Shown in pieces: positions 63,601-64,000 of a stretch of DNA of 64,000 bases. Each line of letters starts with the position of its first letter. The stretch's first letter is position 1. The DNA lies in the NCBI RefSeq assembly GCF_019052805.1, contig NZ_JAHQRJ010000001.1:930001-994000 (forward strand), in the 5' to 3' direction. The position numbers and the translations under genes are program-made. This DNA is from Noviherbaspirillum sp. L7-7A. Lineage in GTDB: Bacteria; Pseudomonadota; Gammaproteobacteria; Burkholderiales; Burkholderiaceae_D. The notes beneath the pieces were generated by a model that did no database searches, was not told where the DNA came from, and was given only the letters and a program-made list of their open reading frames with translations.

Positions 63601-63981
63601 ATCGCGCTGATCGGCGTATTCCTGCTGATCGGGATCGTGAAGAAGAACGCGATCATGATCATCGACTTCGCGCTCGAAGCCGAGCGTGCCCGCGGCCTGT
63701 CGGCACTGGAGGCGGTGCGCGAGGCCTGCCTGCTGCGCTTCCGTCCCATCCTGATGACCACCATGGCGGCGGCGCTGGGCGCGCTGCCACTGGCCATCGG
63801 CTTCGGCGAAGGCGCAGAGCTGCGCCGGCCGCTGGGCGTTGCCATCATCGGCGGCCTGATCGCCAGCCAGCTGCTGACGCTGCTGACCACGCCGGTGGTC
63901 TACATCCTGCTCGACAAGCTGCGCCGGCGCAGCCCGGGCGAGCGGGCGCTGGCCCGCACCGCCGAACCGCAATCGACCTGA
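60667..63981 (+). CDS. mdtC: RND multidrug efflux permease, MdtC-like, with Thr/Ala-rich insert
   Basis: 1104 residues, second pump subunit. GTG start at 60667 overlaps the mdtB stop (GTGA). The body is a normal RND pump: [19 protein letters not shown] at the start, [16 protein letters not shown] with the proton-relay Asp pair in helix 4, and [14 protein letters not shown] and [19 protein letters not shown] late. Residues about 777-848 form a low-complexity Thr/Ala/Gly stretch (with a run of seven Thr) between VYVPA and MVPLSAF, where relatives have only a few residues; this accounts for the extra length over E. coli MdtC (1025). The insert would sit in the periplasm near the docking region. 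Confidence 0.92.
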   Translation: MNLSAPFVRRPIATVLLTIGLALAGIAAFLVLPVSPLPQVDFPSISVSATLPGASPDTMATSVATPLERRLGVIAGVNEMTSTSGNGSTRISLQFDLSRKIDAAAREVQAAINASRVDLPATLRSNPTYRKINPSDAPVMILALTSSSRTPGQVYDEVSNIVQQRLAQVEGVGDVELGGGSLPAVRVELLPFALNRYGVSMEDVRAAIQASNANRPKGAIEGDDRRLQIYTRSSAGGGRTAADYRGLVVAWRNGAAIRLSDVARVYDGQENKRTLGLFNGQPAVVVIITRQPGANVIQTVDSVRGLIPSLQAQLPPDIRLQVASDRTLSIRSSLREIEMTLVISIVLVVLVVSVFLRSLRATIIPAVATVVSLLGTFGVMYALGFSLNNLSLMALTVATGFVVDDAIVVLENTSRHIEAGMDRFKAALLGAREVGFTVLSISLSLVAVFIPLLFMGGQVGRLFREFAVTLSAAVMISLVISLTTTPMMCAWLLKPGGQHKPPGRLSRFFERGFALTQRAYEHSLDWALDSRWLVLFILVAVVGMNVYLFKAAPKGFFPTQDTGQIAAGIRADQSISFEAMQDKLRRVVDIIRRDPAVDTVVGFTGGSRAGGGFMYIALKPADQRTDRGQAVIARLRPQLSQVTGLRIFLNPVQDLRMGGRSSNSTYQYTLKSDNIADLKRWSSRLADAMRSQPALIDIDTDQEENGVESFVTVDRDSASRLGVNSRDVNNALYNSFGQRQVSTIYDELNQYRVIMEVGPAYASSPESLRDVYVPARGVAATTPTTGLAAGTSVASATMTPAATGATAGAGTTTTTTTAAAATTGTSTAVNPGLRDAASGQAISTTPTTMVPLSAFASFSERATATSISHQDAELATTISYNLAEGVSLTQAQAAVRQAEADIGMPINVRGSFEGTARGFQESQDQQPMLIAAALIVIYIVLGVLYESLVHPITVLSTLPSAGVGAIIALLLFDMDFSIIALIGVFLLIGIVKKNAIMIIDFALEAERARGLSALEAVREACLLRFRPILMTTMAAALGALPLAIGFGEGAELRRPLGVAIIGGLIASQLLTLLTTPVVYILLDKLRRRSPGERALARTAEPQST

Positions 63982-63986
63982 ACACC

Positions 63987-64000
63987 ATGCGCCTATCCCT
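63987..64000 (+). CDS. Possible start of a further efflux gene (truncated by window end)
   Basis: An ATG at 63987, five bases after the mdtC stop, opens a frame (MRLS) that runs off the window. In many such operons an outer membrane channel lipoprotein (NodT/OprM type) follows. Only four codons are visible, so the identity is a guess from context. Confidence 0.35.

Overview
The window is 64 kb of GC-rich, densely coding chromosome. Codon usage, gene content and gene order point to a betaproteobacterium of the order Burkholderiales, probably Oxalobacteraceae (relatives of Herbaspirillum, Noviherbaspirillum or Massilia). The basis for this is map-rpsB-tsf-pyrH-frr-uppS-cdsA-dxr-rseP-bamA-skp-lpxD-fabZ-lpxA-lpxB-rnhB-rRNA methylase-ppsR/ppsA in one stretch, smc-zipA-like-ligA in another, and a Burkholderiales-style membrane formate dehydrogenase locus. 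The family assignment is inference from memory. I saw no rRNA, tRNA, insertion sequence, prophage, CRISPR array or clear pseudogene.

Region 1 (1-10055, + strand) is a respiratory formate dehydrogenase island. It holds the 3' end of a multi-cluster ferredoxin, a TorD-type chaperone, a 64-residue Tat-signal peptide protein, the Tat-exported molybdenum/tungsten catalytic subunit (cysteine form, not selenocysteine), the four-cluster beta subunit, a small lipoprotein, the cytochrome b gamma subunit, a secreted Ala/Pro-rich two-cysteine protein, the sulfurtransferase FdhD, and a TupBC-like oxyanion ABC transporter that would supply tungstate or molybdate. A promoter with a palindrome over its -10 box lies before the Tat peptide gene.

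Region 2 (10242-20045, mostly - strand) holds a DUF2520 oxidoreductase-like protein, a YheS-like ABC-F ATPase, prmB, dapE, a short membrane protein (+ strand), an ArsC/Spx-family reductase, a PilU-like ATPase, dapD, dapC and a small conserved-looking protein. Three of these (dapC, dapD, dapE) are successive steps of the succinylase branch of lysine/diaminopimelate synthesis.

Region 3 (20296-29896, + strand) covers chromosome maintenance and housekeeping: smc, a zipA-like gene, ligA, galU, def and an alpha/beta hydrolase. A small protein gene lies on the - strand between smc and zipA.

Region 4 (29937-34094, - strand) holds map, glnD and an RsuA/RluF-family pseudouridine synthase. Divergent from map is region 5 (34396-49714, + strand). 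It starts with rpsB-tsf (strong promoter, structured leader, internal terminator), then pyrH and frr (translation and nucleotides). It continues as a cell-envelope series: undecaprenyl diphosphate, CDP-diacylglycerol, isoprenoid, sigma-E protease, BamA, Skp and lipid A acyl chemistry. It ends with rnhB and a SpoU-family methylase. Many of these genes overlap by 1-4 bases.

Region 6 (49884-55835) holds ppsR and a small membrane protein diverging from ppsA, then nfeD-qmcA behind a strong terminator, and a DUF3617-type secreted protein. Region 7 (56125 to the end) is an MdtABC-type RND efflux operon. Its second pump subunit carries an unusual Thr/Ala-rich insert, and a further gene probably begins in the last 14 bases.

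Most of the window is ordinary core genome. The places most worth a second look are the small undescribed partners of the formate dehydrogenase, the FdhD with an altered CxxC motif, the rpsB leader hairpin, the terminator just ahead of nfeD, and the MdtC insert.
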